Source: Rhodospirillales bacterium | Lineage (GTDB): Bacteria; Pseudomonadota; Alphaproteobacteria; Rhodospirillales; JAPHRK01 | Direction of reading: 5' to 3' | Length of the DNA: 64,000 nt | Assembly: GCA_026196105.1 (NCBI GenBank) | Contig: JAPHRK010000055.1 | Coordinates: 1 to 64,000 of the forward strand | Shown here: positions 29,619 through 39,270 of the stretch, piece by piece | Layout of the letters: each line of letters opens with the position of its first letter | Position numbering within the stretch: the stretch's first letter is position 1 | Position numbers and translations under genes: made by a program | Notes under the pieces: model-generated | The model's input: only the letters and a program-made list of their open reading frames with translations | What the model was told of the DNA's origin: nothing | Database searches by the model: none

Positions 29619-29780
29619 TTAATCATCATCCTTTAGCGGGATTTGTGCATCCTGTTCAAACCGATCCTTATTTTTAGGACGGAGAGCCCAGAACAAAATC
29701 CCCAGGAAGATTCCCATTAACCAGACCACCCAATAAGGGCGAACGAACTCCGATATGGACTGCATGTCCACGACCGTCAC
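29619..29780 (-). CDS. ccoQ: cbb3 oxidase subunit CcoQ
   Basis: 53 residues with one TM helix (about 16-32, YWVVWLMGIFLGILFWAL) and a charged tail RPKNKDRFEQDAQIPLKDDD, the FixQ/CcoQ pattern. CcoQ stabilises the oxidase complex. The GTG start at 29780 follows the ccoO stop directly; a GTG at 29771 or the ATG at 29765 are alternatives. The stop overlaps the Shine-Dalgarno of ccoP. Too short to be noticed easily, but its position between ccoO and ccoP leaves little doubt. Confidence 0.9.
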   Translation of the reverse strand: MTVVDMQSISEFVRPYWVVWLMGIFLGILFWALRPKNKDRFEQDAQIPLKDDD

Positions 29781-30509
29781 CTACCGACGTGCCAGCTCGG
29801 GTTTGAACTTGGTGAAGTCCACCAAGGTCCCGAGCATTTGTAAGTAGGAAATCAGGGCGTCCAATTCGGTTATTTTCTCCGGGTTACCGTCGAAATCACC
29901 GATTGCAGCCTTCGGATAACGAGCCAGAAACGCATCTACGTCGCCTTCCCCGTCTTCACCTTGGGCTTGAACTGTAAAGTCTTCCACCGCTTTAGCGATC
30001 TGCTCCTCAGAGTAAGGAACACCAACCATGGCAAGCGTCTTTAAGTGTGCTGACGCATCGTCAAAGTTAAGTTCTTTTTCTGCGAGGAACGGGTAATGTG
30101 GCATTACCGATTCAGGCACTACGGCACGTGGATCAATCATATGTTCCGCATGCCAAGCATTGGAGTATTTACCACCAACCCGCGCCAGATCAGGACCGGT
30201 CCGTTTGGACCCCCACTGGAACGGATGATCGTACATACTCTCAGCTGCTAAGCTGTAGTGTCCATAACGCTCCACCTCATCACGGAAAGGTCTGATCTGC
30301 TGCGAATGGCAGGTATAACAACCTTCACGGATATAGATATTACGTCCGGCCTGCTCCAAGGGGGAGTAGGGCCGCATGCCTTCAACTTTCTCGAACGTTT
30401 GCTCCATGGTATAGAGCGGAACGATCTGGACTAAGCCACCGATAGAAATCGTAACCACGATTGCGAGAGCGAGAACAATTACGTTTGTTTCAAAAATTTC
30501 GTGTTTCAT
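29781..30509 (-). CDS. ccoO: cbb3 oxidase subunit II (mono-heme cytochrome c)
   Basis: 242 residues with an N-terminal TM helix (about 10-30) and one heme c site CYTCH (C64, C67, H68). It carries electrons to CcoN. GGGAGGG precedes the ATG, which lies 11 bp after the ccoN stop. The segment PLYTMEQTFEKVEGMRPYSPLE is typical of CcoO. Confidence 0.96.
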   Translation of the reverse strand: MKHEIFETNVIVLALAIVVTISIGGLVQIVPLYTMEQTFEKVEGMRPYSPLEQAGRNIYIREGCYTCHSQQIRPFRDEVERYGHYSLAAESMYDHPFQWGSKRTGPDLARVGGKYSNAWHAEHMIDPRAVVPESVMPHYPFLAEKELNFDDASAHLKTLAMVGVPYSEEQIAKAVEDFTVQAQGEDGEGDVDAFLARYPKAAIGDFDGNPEKITELDALISYLQMLGTLVDFTKFKPELARR

Positions 30510-30520
30510 TTCACCCTCCC

Positions 30521-31975
30521 TTAACTGGCTACTGCGTGATGTACATCTTCGTAGGCTTCTTCATCCCTTTGAGCGCCACCGATGGTCTTAATAATATTCC
30601 AGACCATAAAGAGCGAACCAAGAAGGAAGAGAACCCCGCCGAATGCACGGATCACATAGTAAGGATGCATGGCTTCAACAGTCTCAATGAAGGAGTACTG
30701 CAAGAAACCAAACTGGTCATAAGCACGCCACATCAGACCTTGCATGATTCCGGAGATCCACATAGAGGTGATGTAAAGTACGATACCGAGCGTCGCAATC
30801 CAGAAATGGTACGTTACGAAACGCAAGCTGTAGAGCCGTTCCCGTCCCCAAAGTTTAGGGATAAGATAGTAGATGGCACCGAAGCTAACGAAAGCAACCC
30901 AACCAAGAGCACCGGAGTGAACGTGACCAACAGTCCAGTCAGTGTAGTGGCTCAAAGAGTTCACTGCTTTGATGGACATTGCAGGACCTTCGAAAGTACT
31001 CATGCCATAGAAGGCAACAGCAGCAATCAAGAAACGCAAGACAGGATCAGTACGAAGCTTATCCCAAGCGCCAGACAGGGTCATGAAACCGTTGATCATG
31101 CCGCCCCAAGAGGGCATCCAAAGCATAATCGAGAAGGTCGCACCCAAGGTCTGAGCCCAATCAGGAAGAGACGTATAATGCAAGTGGTGAGGACCCGCCC
31201 AAATATACAGGAAGATCAAAGACCAGAAGTGCACAATAGACAAACGGTAAGAATAAACCGGACGATTGGCTTGCTTAGGAATGAAATAGTACATCAACCC
31301 TAAGAAACCAGCGGTCAGGAAGAAACCTACTGCGTTATGGCCGTACCACCATTGGATCATAGCATCCTGGACGCCCGCCCCAACGGTATAACTCTTAGCA
31401 CCGAGGAAGCTAACTGGAATCGTCATGTTATTGACGATGTGCAGAACTGCAACGGTTATGATAAAGGCCAAGTAAAACCAGTTAGCCACATAGATATGTG
31501 ACTCTCTGCGGGTCATCAGTGTTCCGGCGAAGGCAACTAGGTACAAGACCCAGACAACTGTCAACCAAAGGTCAACATACCACTCAGGTTCGGCATACTC
31601 TTTACCCTGGGTGATACCCAGAACGTAGCCCAACGCAGCCATGACGATGAAAATTTGATAACCCCAAAAGATGGTGCTGGCTAAGCCCTTTCCACCAAAC
31701 AACGTTTGGCGGCAGGTTCTCTGCACAACATAAAAAGAGGTACCCAACATAATATTACCGCCGAAGGCAAAAATCACCGCCGACGTATGTACGGGCCTCA
31801 GACGACCAAAAGTCGTCCATTCTAACCCAAGGTTTAAAGCCGGGAATGCCAACTGAAAGGCAATAATTACTCCGACTAAAAAACCAATAACACCCCAAAA
31901 CGTAGCCGCTAACGTAAATAATTTTACGACGTCTTCGTTATATTCAGGGGCTCCTTGAGCTGTAGCTTGGTTCAT
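30521..31975 (-). CDS. ccoN: cbb3 oxidase catalytic subunit I
   Basis: 484-residue, about 12-TM heme-copper oxidase subunit (heme b, heme b3 and CuB) that reduces O2 with high affinity and pumps protons. The heme-copper region shows the conserved His residues within [26 protein letters not shown] and [11 protein letters not shown], plus a second pair in [16 protein letters not shown] precedes the ATG. First gene of ccoNOQP; a perfect FNR/FixK-type palindrome lies 278 bp upstream, which fits low-oxygen induction. Confidence 0.97.
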   Translation of the reverse strand: MNQATAQGAPEYNEDVVKLFTLAATFWGVIGFLVGVIIAFQLAFPALNLGLEWTTFGRLRPVHTSAVIFAFGGNIMLGTSFYVVQRTCRQTLFGGKGLASTIFWGYQIFIVMAALGYVLGITQGKEYAEPEWYVDLWLTVVWVLYLVAFAGTLMTRRESHIYVANWFYLAFIITVAVLHIVNNMTIPVSFLGAKSYTVGAGVQDAMIQWWYGHNAVGFFLTAGFLGLMYYFIPKQANRPVYSYRLSIVHFWSLIFLYIWAGPHHLHYTSLPDWAQTLGATFSIMLWMPSWGGMINGFMTLSGAWDKLRTDPVLRFLIAAVAFYGMSTFEGPAMSIKAVNSLSHYTDWTVGHVHSGALGWVAFVSFGAIYYLIPKLWGRERLYSLRFVTYHFWIATLGIVLYITSMWISGIMQGLMWRAYDQFGFLQYSFIETVEAMHPYYVIRAFGGVLFLLGSLFMVWNIIKTIGGAQRDEEAYEDVHHAVAS

Positions 31976-32391
31976 TGCGAACTCCTACCCCAACAAAATG
32001 CAATTATGTTCCGACCAATGCCCTCTATGCCCCCATAGTTGACATTATCGGCAGGAACGGAACTACTCTTCTAAAACAATTAAAACCTAAGCTGGTCATA
32101 CCAAACATAAGATTTAGCAGTCTGGGTACCTTTATTTCGCACCTGCCGCAAGAAAAATATTAGCACTTAATAATAATAAAAATAATTCTAAAAACTGCTT
32201 TTCTAATTCTAATATATTTTTCAATATATTGATTATTCTATATTTTTTTGAATTGACCAAAGTCAAGAACTCATATTTTCTAAACTAGCGTTTACCATTT
32301 TTCTTGTAAATCACCCTCTACTTTTGCTAATACCCAGCCGTCTGATTTCGCAATTCCTGAATTCTTAAAAAGCCACAAGCTGGAAAACTCC
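31976..32391. other. Divergent promoter region between ccoN and a UreH-like gene
   Basis: 416 bp without a gene, strongly A/T-rich around 32160-32250. The clearest element is the palindrome at 32253-32266. Measured 41.5 bp from its centre, the ccoN transcript would start near 32218 and the -10 would be AATATA at 32230-32225, which fits class II activation. No other gene was seen. Confidence 0.6.
32253..32266. promoter_or_regulatory. FNR/FixK-type binding site upstream of ccoN
   Basis: TTGAC-CAAA-GTCAA is a perfect dyad that matches the FNR/FixK consensus TTGAY-N4-RTCAA. FixK/FNR control of ccoNOQP is established in rhizobia and Rhodobacter. It could also serve the divergent gene at 32392. 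Which regulator binds is inferred; no fnr or fixK with Fe-S cysteines is in this window. Confidence 0.8.
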
Positions 32392-33168
32392 ATGGATGAA
32401 AGCTCATTCCTCGTCGATTTGGTAAGTTGGAGTCTGCTCCAGTGTAAGACAGCTGTTGTAGAAAATGGAGATACCCTCCTTAGCCTATTCATAGCAGGAT
32501 TAGCAGGCAGCGCGATACATTGCGTAGGTATGTGTGGTCCTTTCGTTTTTTCTCAAATTGCGACCAGATTGGAGCGAATCCCTGCAAAAACTATGAGCGA
32601 GTTTCATCGCCTTACAGGTGCCGCTCTTATTCCTTATCATTTGGGGCGCATGACAACTTATGCTCTTATGGGGGGTGTTGTTGCCACCGCTTCTGGAAAG
32701 ATGGCGAGCCTGGGGAACCTTAAATGGATCGCTCCTATAATGCTCGTCTTCGGGGCCTTGTTTTTCATCAGTTACGCCCTCAAGCAACTCAATATCTCCT
32801 TGCCATTCTTTGGCAGAAAGGGAGGAGAAAGCTCGAAAGGAGCCCAAGTCATAGGGTCTCTTGTGTCTCCTCTTTTTAATAATCCTACGGGGTGGCGCGG
32901 ATATATCTTAGGCATTGCTCTCGGGTTTTTACCTTGTGGCTTAGTTTATGGAGCACTTGCAGCCGCTTCTGCTTCTGGCACTGCATTGGGTGGTATCTTT
33001 CTTATGATCTCTTTCACGATAGGAACTATTCCAGCACTTCTCTTCCTTGGACTGCTGGGACAAGGAATTATGACGAAGTGGCAAACTTTCACATCCTATA
33101 TTGCCCCTCTCCTCCTCCTTGCGAATGCCGGATTTCTCCTCTATCTAGCGATCAACCCTCTAATTTAA
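32392..33168 (+). CDS. UreH/TauE-SafE-like membrane protein
   Basis: 258 residues, about six TM helices, with GLAGSAIHCVGMCGPFVFSQ (residues about 37-57), the HCxGMCG signature of the UreH-like subset of the TauE/SafE superfamily often found beside cbb3 or copper genes. The pair of Cys and the His could bind Cu or form a disulfide. It is divergent from ccoN and shares the FNR-type region, so a role in metal or sulfur handling for cbb3 maturation is plausible but unproved. Confidence 0.8.
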   Translation: MDESSFLVDLVSWSLLQCKTAVVENGDTLLSLFIAGLAGSAIHCVGMCGPFVFSQIATRLERIPAKTMSEFHRLTGAALIPYHLGRMTTYALMGGVVATASGKMASLGNLKWIAPIMLVFGALFFISYALKQLNISLPFFGRKGGESSKGAQVIGSLVSPLFNNPTGWRGYILGIALGFLPCGLVYGALAAASASGTALGGIFLMISFTIGTIPALLFLGLLGQGIMTKWQTFTSYIAPLLLLANAGFLLYLAINPLI

Positions 33169-33263
33169 TTTCAACGCCCCCCCAATTTAGGTGTTGTCCT
33201 ATTATCGATGCCTCTCTACCGTCATAATTGTATTTCTATTAAGGTAGAAGGTTAATTGAAATT

Positions 33264-34424
33264 ATGGATGATGAAATTGCATCATTTGATCTGGAAAGTT
33301 CTCTAGAATCATCTCTTAAAGAAGCTGACGCCGAAGGTGTTGATTTAGAGGACCTCCTGGCGACTCTGATGAAAGAGCGCATGGCGGAGCTTGCCACCCT
33401 AACGCCAAACGCGACTAAAGAAGACTTAGTTTCTCTCCTGGAAAAAACGTTTATCACAACCAACGGCCTGCTTATTGACCACGCAACCTTTCGCGATTTA
33501 CCCAATGAGATGATTAAAAACGTTCAGTTCATCTTGCAAATCCTGGTTAATTGCATGGACGCCCATGATAAAGAGTTCAAAATATTCATTCGTACCCATA
33601 CAGCGGAAATCCAAAAAAACTTAGACAAAGCTGTTAAGCGCCGCCTTCCTAACCTCACCCCACCTGAAACCCATAATATTCAGATCCCTGAAGGGGCCGC
33701 ACTAGACGCAAAGAAAGTTCATAAATTTACGGATGCCTTAAGTAACTATTTGTGGGCTCGGATGTCACCTTACTTCGTTTATGAACGCAAAGGTGATGAG
33801 CCCCCACCCTTTTTTCTTTCCCCCAATTTTTCCGGTCAACTCATTAAAGGGATTCACAAGCATCTCTTACCTTGGCTCCTTAAACAATCTGACATCCAAA
33901 ATATCATTCAGGAAATCCCTAGCGACAACGAGGATGAGTATTTTCGGTCAAAATTTCAACACCAAGGCAACAACCCAACAAAGCAAAACTGGGAAAGAGG
34001 TTTTGCCAAGCTGTCAAAAGAGCCAGAAAAAAAGAACCCGTTTTCACGCCTCTGGGAAGAACTTACCCAACCTGCTCGGCAGGGAGATTATCAAGCTCCA
34101 CAAAAACATGACCATCGTCTGTATCGATATTTGTTTGAACGTCACTTAGGGAATGTTCGTAAAAACATCATCGGAGTCCAACAAGTTATTGAACAAGAAG
34201 CCACAGGTTCGGGCAGAGAAGGATCGACCAGAGACTATCTTTGTCATACCGCCCGTAGTTTACTTCATTTTGACGGAGATTTAATTTCTGTTTGGGCTCT
34301 TTATGCCTACCCTAACCAGTTTTCAGAAACCACCCAGTCTGCTTTTTTCCGTAGCATGGGCAAAACGGATCAAGAACGTCGTAAATATATTCCCTATTTT
34401 ATGCGTTACGGTATGAAGAAGTAA
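33264..34424 (+). CDS. Conserved-looking hypothetical protein, 386 aa
   Basis: No recognised family. The N-terminal 60 residues are acidic and predicted helical (ESSLKEADAEGVDLEDLLATLMKERMAEL), with no signal peptide or TM segment, so cytoplasmic. The rest mixes helical segments with a Pro-rich linker (KGDEPPPFFLSP) and ends in a Tyr/Arg-rich tail. It starts 95 bp after the UreH-like gene and is codirectional with the MarR gene that follows. No functional claim can be made. Confidence 0.65.
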   Translation: MDDEIASFDLESSLESSLKEADAEGVDLEDLLATLMKERMAELATLTPNATKEDLVSLLEKTFITTNGLLIDHATFRDLPNEMIKNVQFILQILVNCMDAHDKEFKIFIRTHTAEIQKNLDKAVKRRLPNLTPPETHNIQIPEGAALDAKKVHKFTDALSNYLWARMSPYFVYERKGDEPPPFFLSPNFSGQLIKGIHKHLLPWLLKQSDIQNIIQEIPSDNEDEYFRSKFQHQGNNPTKQNWERGFAKLSKEPEKKNPFSRLWEELTQPARQGDYQAPQKHDHRLYRYLFERHLGNVRKNIIGVQQVIEQEATGSGREGSTRDYLCHTARSLLHFDGDLISVWALYAYPNQFSETTQSAFFRSMGKTDQERRKYIPYFMRYGMKK

Positions 34425-34606
34425 CGACGCGTATCTTCTTCCCGTTCTGCTCATGGAATTTCTTTAATGAATTTTAAGACAGATAAAGTTCTCACCTCCA
34501 AAGAGGGTACAGTTGGGTAGATTGTGTTTAACAACCCGAGCTATCGCCATAGCATTTGATGCTGATGAAGATAAAAGAAAACCTGTTTTCAAAGGAAAGT
34601 ACGGGA

Positions 34607-35062
34607 ATGAAAGATAATAATATAGAAAACGTTTTAAATACTATTCTTGTTTCAGATGGTTACTACCTTACTTTCATTGCAGACCATTTTGCAGGCCCGG
34701 TTAACTCTCGTATAGCTAAAGAGTTCAATCTTACCAAACCAGAGACTCTCATCATTTTCCTTCTTTCCCAGCAAGATGGCCTCAAAGCACAAGATATCGT
34801 CAAACTATCTGGGTTTCGGAAGAACAGTATCAGCAGAGGGGTTAAATTGCTTCTTAAGGCAGAGTTGATAATGAGAGAAGCTAACCCTAATGATGGACGC
34901 TCTTCATTTCTCTATATAACGCCAAAAGGGAAAGAAATAGTCAAAACCATCATCCCTTGGTTTGCCCATAGCGAAGCCAAAACTTTCTCGGCTCTTTCTC
35001 CAACAGAACGAGAAACCTTTCATCAACTGACTAAGAAAATAGTCCAAAGCCTAAGTCCTTAA
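34607..35062 (+). CDS. MarR family transcriptional regulator
   Basis: 151 residues with a winged helix-turn-helix: LSQQDGLKAQDIVKLSGFRK followed by NSISRGVKLLLKAELI and the wing REANPNDGRSSFLYITPKGKE. Such regulators are dimeric repressors that often respond to small phenolic ligands. The frame extends to 34556, but the ATG at 34607 has AAGGAAAG upstream and gives the usual family length. It precedes a hybrid kinase by 97 bp; the target genes are not evident. Confidence 0.82.
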   Translation: MKDNNIENVLNTILVSDGYYLTFIADHFAGPVNSRIAKEFNLTKPETLIIFLLSQQDGLKAQDIVKLSGFRKNSISRGVKLLLKAELIMREANPNDGRSSFLYITPKGKEIVKTIIPWFAHSEAKTFSALSPTERETFHQLTKKIVQSLSP

Positions 35063-35159
35063 TTTTCAAAGACCTTGCATGGGTTCTATTTTGTCGATTA
35101 GAGTCGTGATAAGTTACAAATAAACGATAAAAAACGTCGAAAAAGGACTGTGTTACTTG

Positions 35160-37454
35160 ATGAGCACTTCCAATAAAATTGGCACCTTGGAAAAACCCAT
35201 CACCAAAGAAGAGGCCATTGAAATTGCCAGAGGCAATATTCTTAATGGTTTTCTTATCGCAACCTCAATTATTGCCATCCCCGCTCTCATAGCCAGTATT
35301 TCAAGAATTCCTTCAATTGGTTGGCATTTTACTATCGGGATTCATATGGTCTTAGCCGTTGTTATTTGGATAACAACAGTACTTCGAAAAAACATTTCTT
35401 ACTCGACAAAAGCCTGGATTATTGTTGGCGTAATTGGCTTGCTCTGCACTGCAGCTCTCTATCGTTTTGGTATCGCTGGCGCAGGCCTTACAGTCGCCGT
35501 TGTGATGCCGATTTTTACGAGCCTTATCCTAGGAGCGCGAGCAGGAATTTGGACACTAGGATTGCTCATAATTATATATGTGCTGTTCGGCTATGGGTTT
35601 ATTTCCGGGAAATTAGAATATATCCCAAATTTAAGTGAATGGGCGACGTTACCTGTCAGTTGGGTAACTCAAGGCATGGTCGCACTATTATTAGCGGGAG
35701 GCGTCCTTGGCTCTATGGCCCGACTCAATCGCATTGTCAGCGATCTTATTAATGACGCTTACACACGCAGCCTAACTCTTGAAAACGCAAACAAAGACAA
35801 AGAGGCTTCCATTAGCGAAATGGAAACTCTCAAAAACAGTCTTGAAGAACAAATAACGGAACGAACAAAAGACCTGCAAAGAGCCAAAGAAGAAGCCGAA
35901 GCCGCGAATCAGGCTAAATCAGATTTCCTTGCGAATATGAGCCATGAAATCCGGACCCCAATGAATGCCATTATGGGAATGTCTCATTTATCAATGCAAA
36001 CTGAGATGACTGAGAAACAGAAAAACTTGACGGAGAAAACATTTAAAGCAGCCCAAAACCTGTTAATGATCGTCGATGATATTCTTGATTTTTCTAAGGT
36101 AGAAGCCGGGAAAATTGAAATTGAAAACATAAAATTCCCCTTAGAAGAAGTTATCAATCACGTCACATCTATCGTCTCTAATAAAGCAAAAGAAAAAGGC
36201 CTGACATTTCGGTTCGATATCCCTGCAGAAGTTCCAGAACAATTTATAGGTGACCCCCTAAGAATCGGGCAAGTTTTAACCAATCTCACCAACAATGCCA
36301 TCAAGTTCACCGAAGAAGGGGAGGTCACTGTTTCCATTAGTTTCGAACAAGAAAACGACTCAAAAAACTTCCTCAAATTCATCGTTCGTGACACCGGAAT
36401 CGGGCTCTCCGAAGAACAAGCCAAACGGCTTTTTCAGCCTTTCACACAAGCGGATTCAACAACTACCCGCAAATATGGTGGCACAGGCTTGGGGCTCGTG
36501 ATTTCACAACGTCTTGTCACCCTCATGGAAGGTACTATTGACGTTGAAAGTATCCTCGGCGAAGGAAGCGTTTTCTCCTTTACAGCCTCTGTAGGTGTGA
36601 ACGGGCACTCAATAAAATCTGAGCTATCAACTTTACCTGACACGCGTCTTCTGATTATCCACGATGACCAAGAAGCAATCGATACTCTTATGAGTATGTT
36701 GGAAACCAAAATTGGTTCGATAGAAACCTCAAAAACGGGTGAACAGGGTATTGATGACATCATGAGGGCCGAAGAAGCTGGTTCTCCGTTTCACCTCGTC
36801 CTTGTCAAGTCCTCTCTCCCAAGTTTAAGCGGCCTTGATGTTGCCTGTATTATCCAAGAGCGCAAGGATATTTCGGTTGCTCCAATGTTCATACTGATCT
36901 CTGGATTAACCAGTGAAACAGAAGCTGTCCTTGCTGATAAAGAAAAATACATTCATAATTTTCTTTATATGCCAATTTCACAAGACAACTTGCTAACGAA
37001 AATTGTCGATACAATGAAACAATCAGAAATTATTAAAAACACAAACCCATCTGCAGAATCTGTAGAAGACTGGGATGATAAATTTATTGGTAAGAAAATA
37101 CTTTTGGTCGAGGACAACCTTGTCAATCAAGAACTAACTGAAATGATGCTTGAAGATACTGGGGCTGAAGTTGAAATTGCTAATAACGGTGAAGAGGCAA
37201 TTGCATTGTCTCTTACTAAGCAGTTTGACTGTGTATTAATGGATATCCAAATGCCCGTTATGGATGGCTATGAGGCGACAAGACTTATCCGTGATAACCC
37301 TCAAACCTCAACCTTACGTATCATTGCAATGACAGCAAACGCTATGGCTGGTGACCGAAGTAAAAGCCTTGCCATGGGCATGAATGATTACATCTCTAAA
37401 CCTATAGAACCTATCGATCTTTTGAAAATTCTCTCAAAATGGATGGATCAATAA
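35160..37454 (+). CDS. Hybrid histidine kinase with a degenerate and a canonical receiver
   Basis: 764 residues. Five or six TM helices (about 25-190), a coiled coil (about 205-250), HisKA with SHEIRTP (His about 262), HATPase ([22 protein letters not shown]), then a first receiver-like domain (about 494-620) and a second receiver (about 645-764). The first lacks the phospho-Asp: the expected LLD segment reads LVLVKSSLP, and only one acidic pair (HDDQ) remains, so it is a pseudo-receiver. The second is canonical (VEDN, LMDIQMP, ISKP). GGA lies upstream of the chosen ATG; an adjacent TTG is in frame. No HPt domain is seen, so a separate phosphotransfer protein is needed. Confidence 0.9.
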   Translation: MSTSNKIGTLEKPITKEEAIEIARGNILNGFLIATSIIAIPALIASISRIPSIGWHFTIGIHMVLAVVIWITTVLRKNISYSTKAWIIVGVIGLLCTAALYRFGIAGAGLTVAVVMPIFTSLILGARAGIWTLGLLIIIYVLFGYGFISGKLEYIPNLSEWATLPVSWVTQGMVALLLAGGVLGSMARLNRIVSDLINDAYTRSLTLENANKDKEASISEMETLKNSLEEQITERTKDLQRAKEEAEAANQAKSDFLANMSHEIRTPMNAIMGMSHLSMQTEMTEKQKNLTEKTFKAAQNLLMIVDDILDFSKVEAGKIEIENIKFPLEEVINHVTSIVSNKAKEKGLTFRFDIPAEVPEQFIGDPLRIGQVLTNLTNNAIKFTEEGEVTVSISFEQENDSKNFLKFIVRDTGIGLSEEQAKRLFQPFTQADSTTTRKYGGTGLGLVISQRLVTLMEGTIDVESILGEGSVFSFTASVGVNGHSIKSELSTLPDTRLLIIHDDQEAIDTLMSMLETKIGSIETSKTGEQGIDDIMRAEEAGSPFHLVLVKSSLPSLSGLDVACIIQERKDISVAPMFILISGLTSETEAVLADKEKYIHNFLYMPISQDNLLTKIVDTMKQSEIIKNTNPSAESVEDWDDKFIGKKILLVEDNLVNQELTEMMLEDTGAEVEIANNGEEAIALSLTKQFDCVLMDIQMPVMDGYEATRLIRDNPQTSTLRIIAMTANAMAGDRSKSLAMGMNDYISKPIEPIDLLKILSKWMDQ

Positions 37455-37468
37455 ACCTTTCTTTCCCT

Positions 37469-38096
37469 CTACTTTCCTGCGTTTGCAAGATACCCCATAA
37501 CGTTTAGACGATCTTTGTCTTTTCCTGATCCTTTAAATGTCATCTTGGTTTTAGGGGCATAGGTTTTAGGGCTTTTCAGGAAGAGGCCTAATTGTTCTAA
37601 ATCCCATGTTCTGGTTAGACTTTGGAAAACACAAGAATATTTAGAACCTTCAACACTCGCCTGCTTGCTGCCCACAGCACCCCACAAATTTGGACTAATT
37701 CTATTCTTACCGCCCTCTTCAAAAATATGGCAGGGTTTGCATTTTCTTTTAAATACCTTTGCCCCTGCAGCGAGATCAACACTAACGGCCTCAGAAGTTT
37801 TTTTGGCAAGGCAACAACTTTTTCTTCAATAGAGGCTTCTGCGGGTTGGGAAACCTCTTGCTGCTTAACAGGTTCAGCAGACGTCACTGGTTCTGCAGGT
37901 TTTACAACCTCAGCAGCGCAACAGCTTTTTCGGGTGCTGCCGTTTTCATAGCGACAGTCTTATTCGACACCATAACTGGCTTTTATGAGATAGATGACCA
38001 TGCCATCAGGACATCAACTGATAAATTAAGGAGAATAACAAGAAGGACAGCTCCAAATATAGCCCCAATGAATTCAAGAATTGAAAAACCAGACAT
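37469..38096 (-). pseudogene. Decayed membrane-anchored cytochrome c (CycM-like)
   Basis: Reading the minus strand from the ATG at 38096 gives a hydrophobic anchor (FSILEFIGAIFGAVLLVILL) but then a TAA stop. The same frame continues with KTAAPEKAVA, then shifts into an Ala/Pro/Glu-rich linker, and shifts again at an A7 tract (near 37800) into a complete cytochrome c domain: heme motif CKPCH and axial Met in TKMTF, ending DRLNVMGYLANAGK. The order anchor-linker-cytochrome matches CycM/c552 of alphaproteobacteria. One nonsense and two frameshift lesions make it inactive; one lesion at A7 alone could be a sequencing error, three are less likely. Confidence 0.75.
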
Positions 38097-38285
38097 CCTC
38101 ACCACCTTTTTTATTTCAAATCAAATTTACTCAACCATTACACCCACTTTTATACAAGCCGTTTGCTTGTTTCTTCCAGTATAAAAAGATTTACAGATGA
38201 CAAACCCGTTTAGACGAGGCAATATTCTTTTGTTCGAATTTTATACCAAATCTTGATTATAATGACTTGGTATTAGGGGTAAGCA

Positions 38286-38795
38286 ATGCAATTCCATCGG
38301 TTTATTTTGGCCTTACTCATTGTCTGCAGCATGGCACCTGCAGCGCATGCCCGATCGCCTTTAGCTTCTTTATCAGCCAACCTTAATTTAGAATGCAATC
38401 CCTCAGACCCGGTTGACTGGCTTCGATCTAAAATCACCCCCCTTAAATTTTGGCGTGAGCAACAGTACGATTTTGAATCATTTTCTAAATCATCTACAGC
38501 AAACCTTCTTCGGTCGCGCTCACTGCTAGCAGAAAACCGGGATGGTATTAATGATTTTAGGGCTATGGTGGCCAAGAGAGCTCGTGAACTAAATCTTAAT
38601 CGGGCCAAAACAAAGGAAATGATGGATGATAATATCAAAGATTGGGACAATCTAGCCAAGAAGATCGGTGAAAACATTAAAGATCAGCAAAAAGAATTAG
38701 CTTGGGCGAACAAGTGCTTAGTTATAATTAATAAAAACCTCAGAGACCTTGGTTACTTAGACTCGGGCCAGCGAGGATATAATGTACCCCGTTGA
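38286..38795 (+). CDS. Secreted protein of unknown function
   Basis: 169 residues with a signal peptide (about 1-22, cleavage after AHA). The mature part is strongly helical and charged, with likely coiled-coil segments (TKEMMDDNIKDWDNLAKKIG and following). Two Cys residues (LECNPS, NKCLVI) could form a disulfide. No family recognised. It is unlinked in strand logic to the pseudogene behind it and is followed by a receiver protein 68 bp downstream. Confidence 0.65.
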   Translation: MQFHRFILALLIVCSMAPAAHARSPLASLSANLNLECNPSDPVDWLRSKITPLKFWREQQYDFESFSKSSTANLLRSRSLLAENRDGINDFRAMVAKRARELNLNRAKTKEMMDDNIKDWDNLAKKIGENIKDQQKELAWANKCLVIINKNLRDLGYLDSGQRGYNVPR

Positions 38796-38863
38796 TATTT
38801 ATTTTTTTGAATATAAACTAACAATAATATTTAAATAAAAATAATATTTATGAGGGTAAAAAA

Positions 38864-39229
38864 TTGGCTGCCATCCTGGTTATTGATGATGATGTTCCCG
38901 TCTGCAACAGCTTCAAAGCACTTCTAAGTGAATATGATCATGACGTTGAAATATTAAGCGACCCAACGGAAACACCGAACATACTTAAAAAAGCATCCTT
39001 TGATTTAGCCATTATTGATATCTACATGCCCAAAACTGATGGGCTGGAAACAATCCGCCTTTTGAGGGAAACACACCCTGAAATCACAATCATTGCCATG
39101 AGCGGTAAAAAGCGTGAGCCCTTTAATCCGCTTTCAGCAGCAGAAGCCTATGGAGCTAAGCTGACAATCAGCAAACCAATTTCAGCGAAACAACTTCTTG
39201 AGGTCGTTGACCAAGCACTGTTATCTTAA
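38864..39229 (+). CDS. Single-domain response regulator (receiver only)
   Basis: 121 residues, a stand-alone receiver of the CheY/DivK type. The acidic pocket (IDDD near 7-10), phospho-Asp in AIIDIYMPKTDG (about 51), Thr/Ser in AMSGK and Lys in ISKP are all present. It uses a TTG start with GAGGG upstream. No output domain, so it likely relays phosphate or binds a partner. Candidate donors in the window are the hybrid kinases at 16358, 35160 and 49490. Confidence 0.85.
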   Translation: MAAILVIDDDVPVCNSFKALLSEYDHDVEILSDPTETPNILKKASFDLAIIDIYMPKTDGLETIRLLRETHPEITIIAMSGKKREPFNPLSAAEAYGAKLTISKPISAKQLLEVVDQALLS

Positions 39230-39270
39230 ACTCTTCCCGTCTGAGATTGAATTTGAAAGACCCTTAAAGG

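Noticed and set aside
30461-31303. 280-codon open frame on the plus strand
   Set aside because: It lies antisense within ccoO and ccoN, whose products are unmistakable; the frame is a by-product of their codon use.
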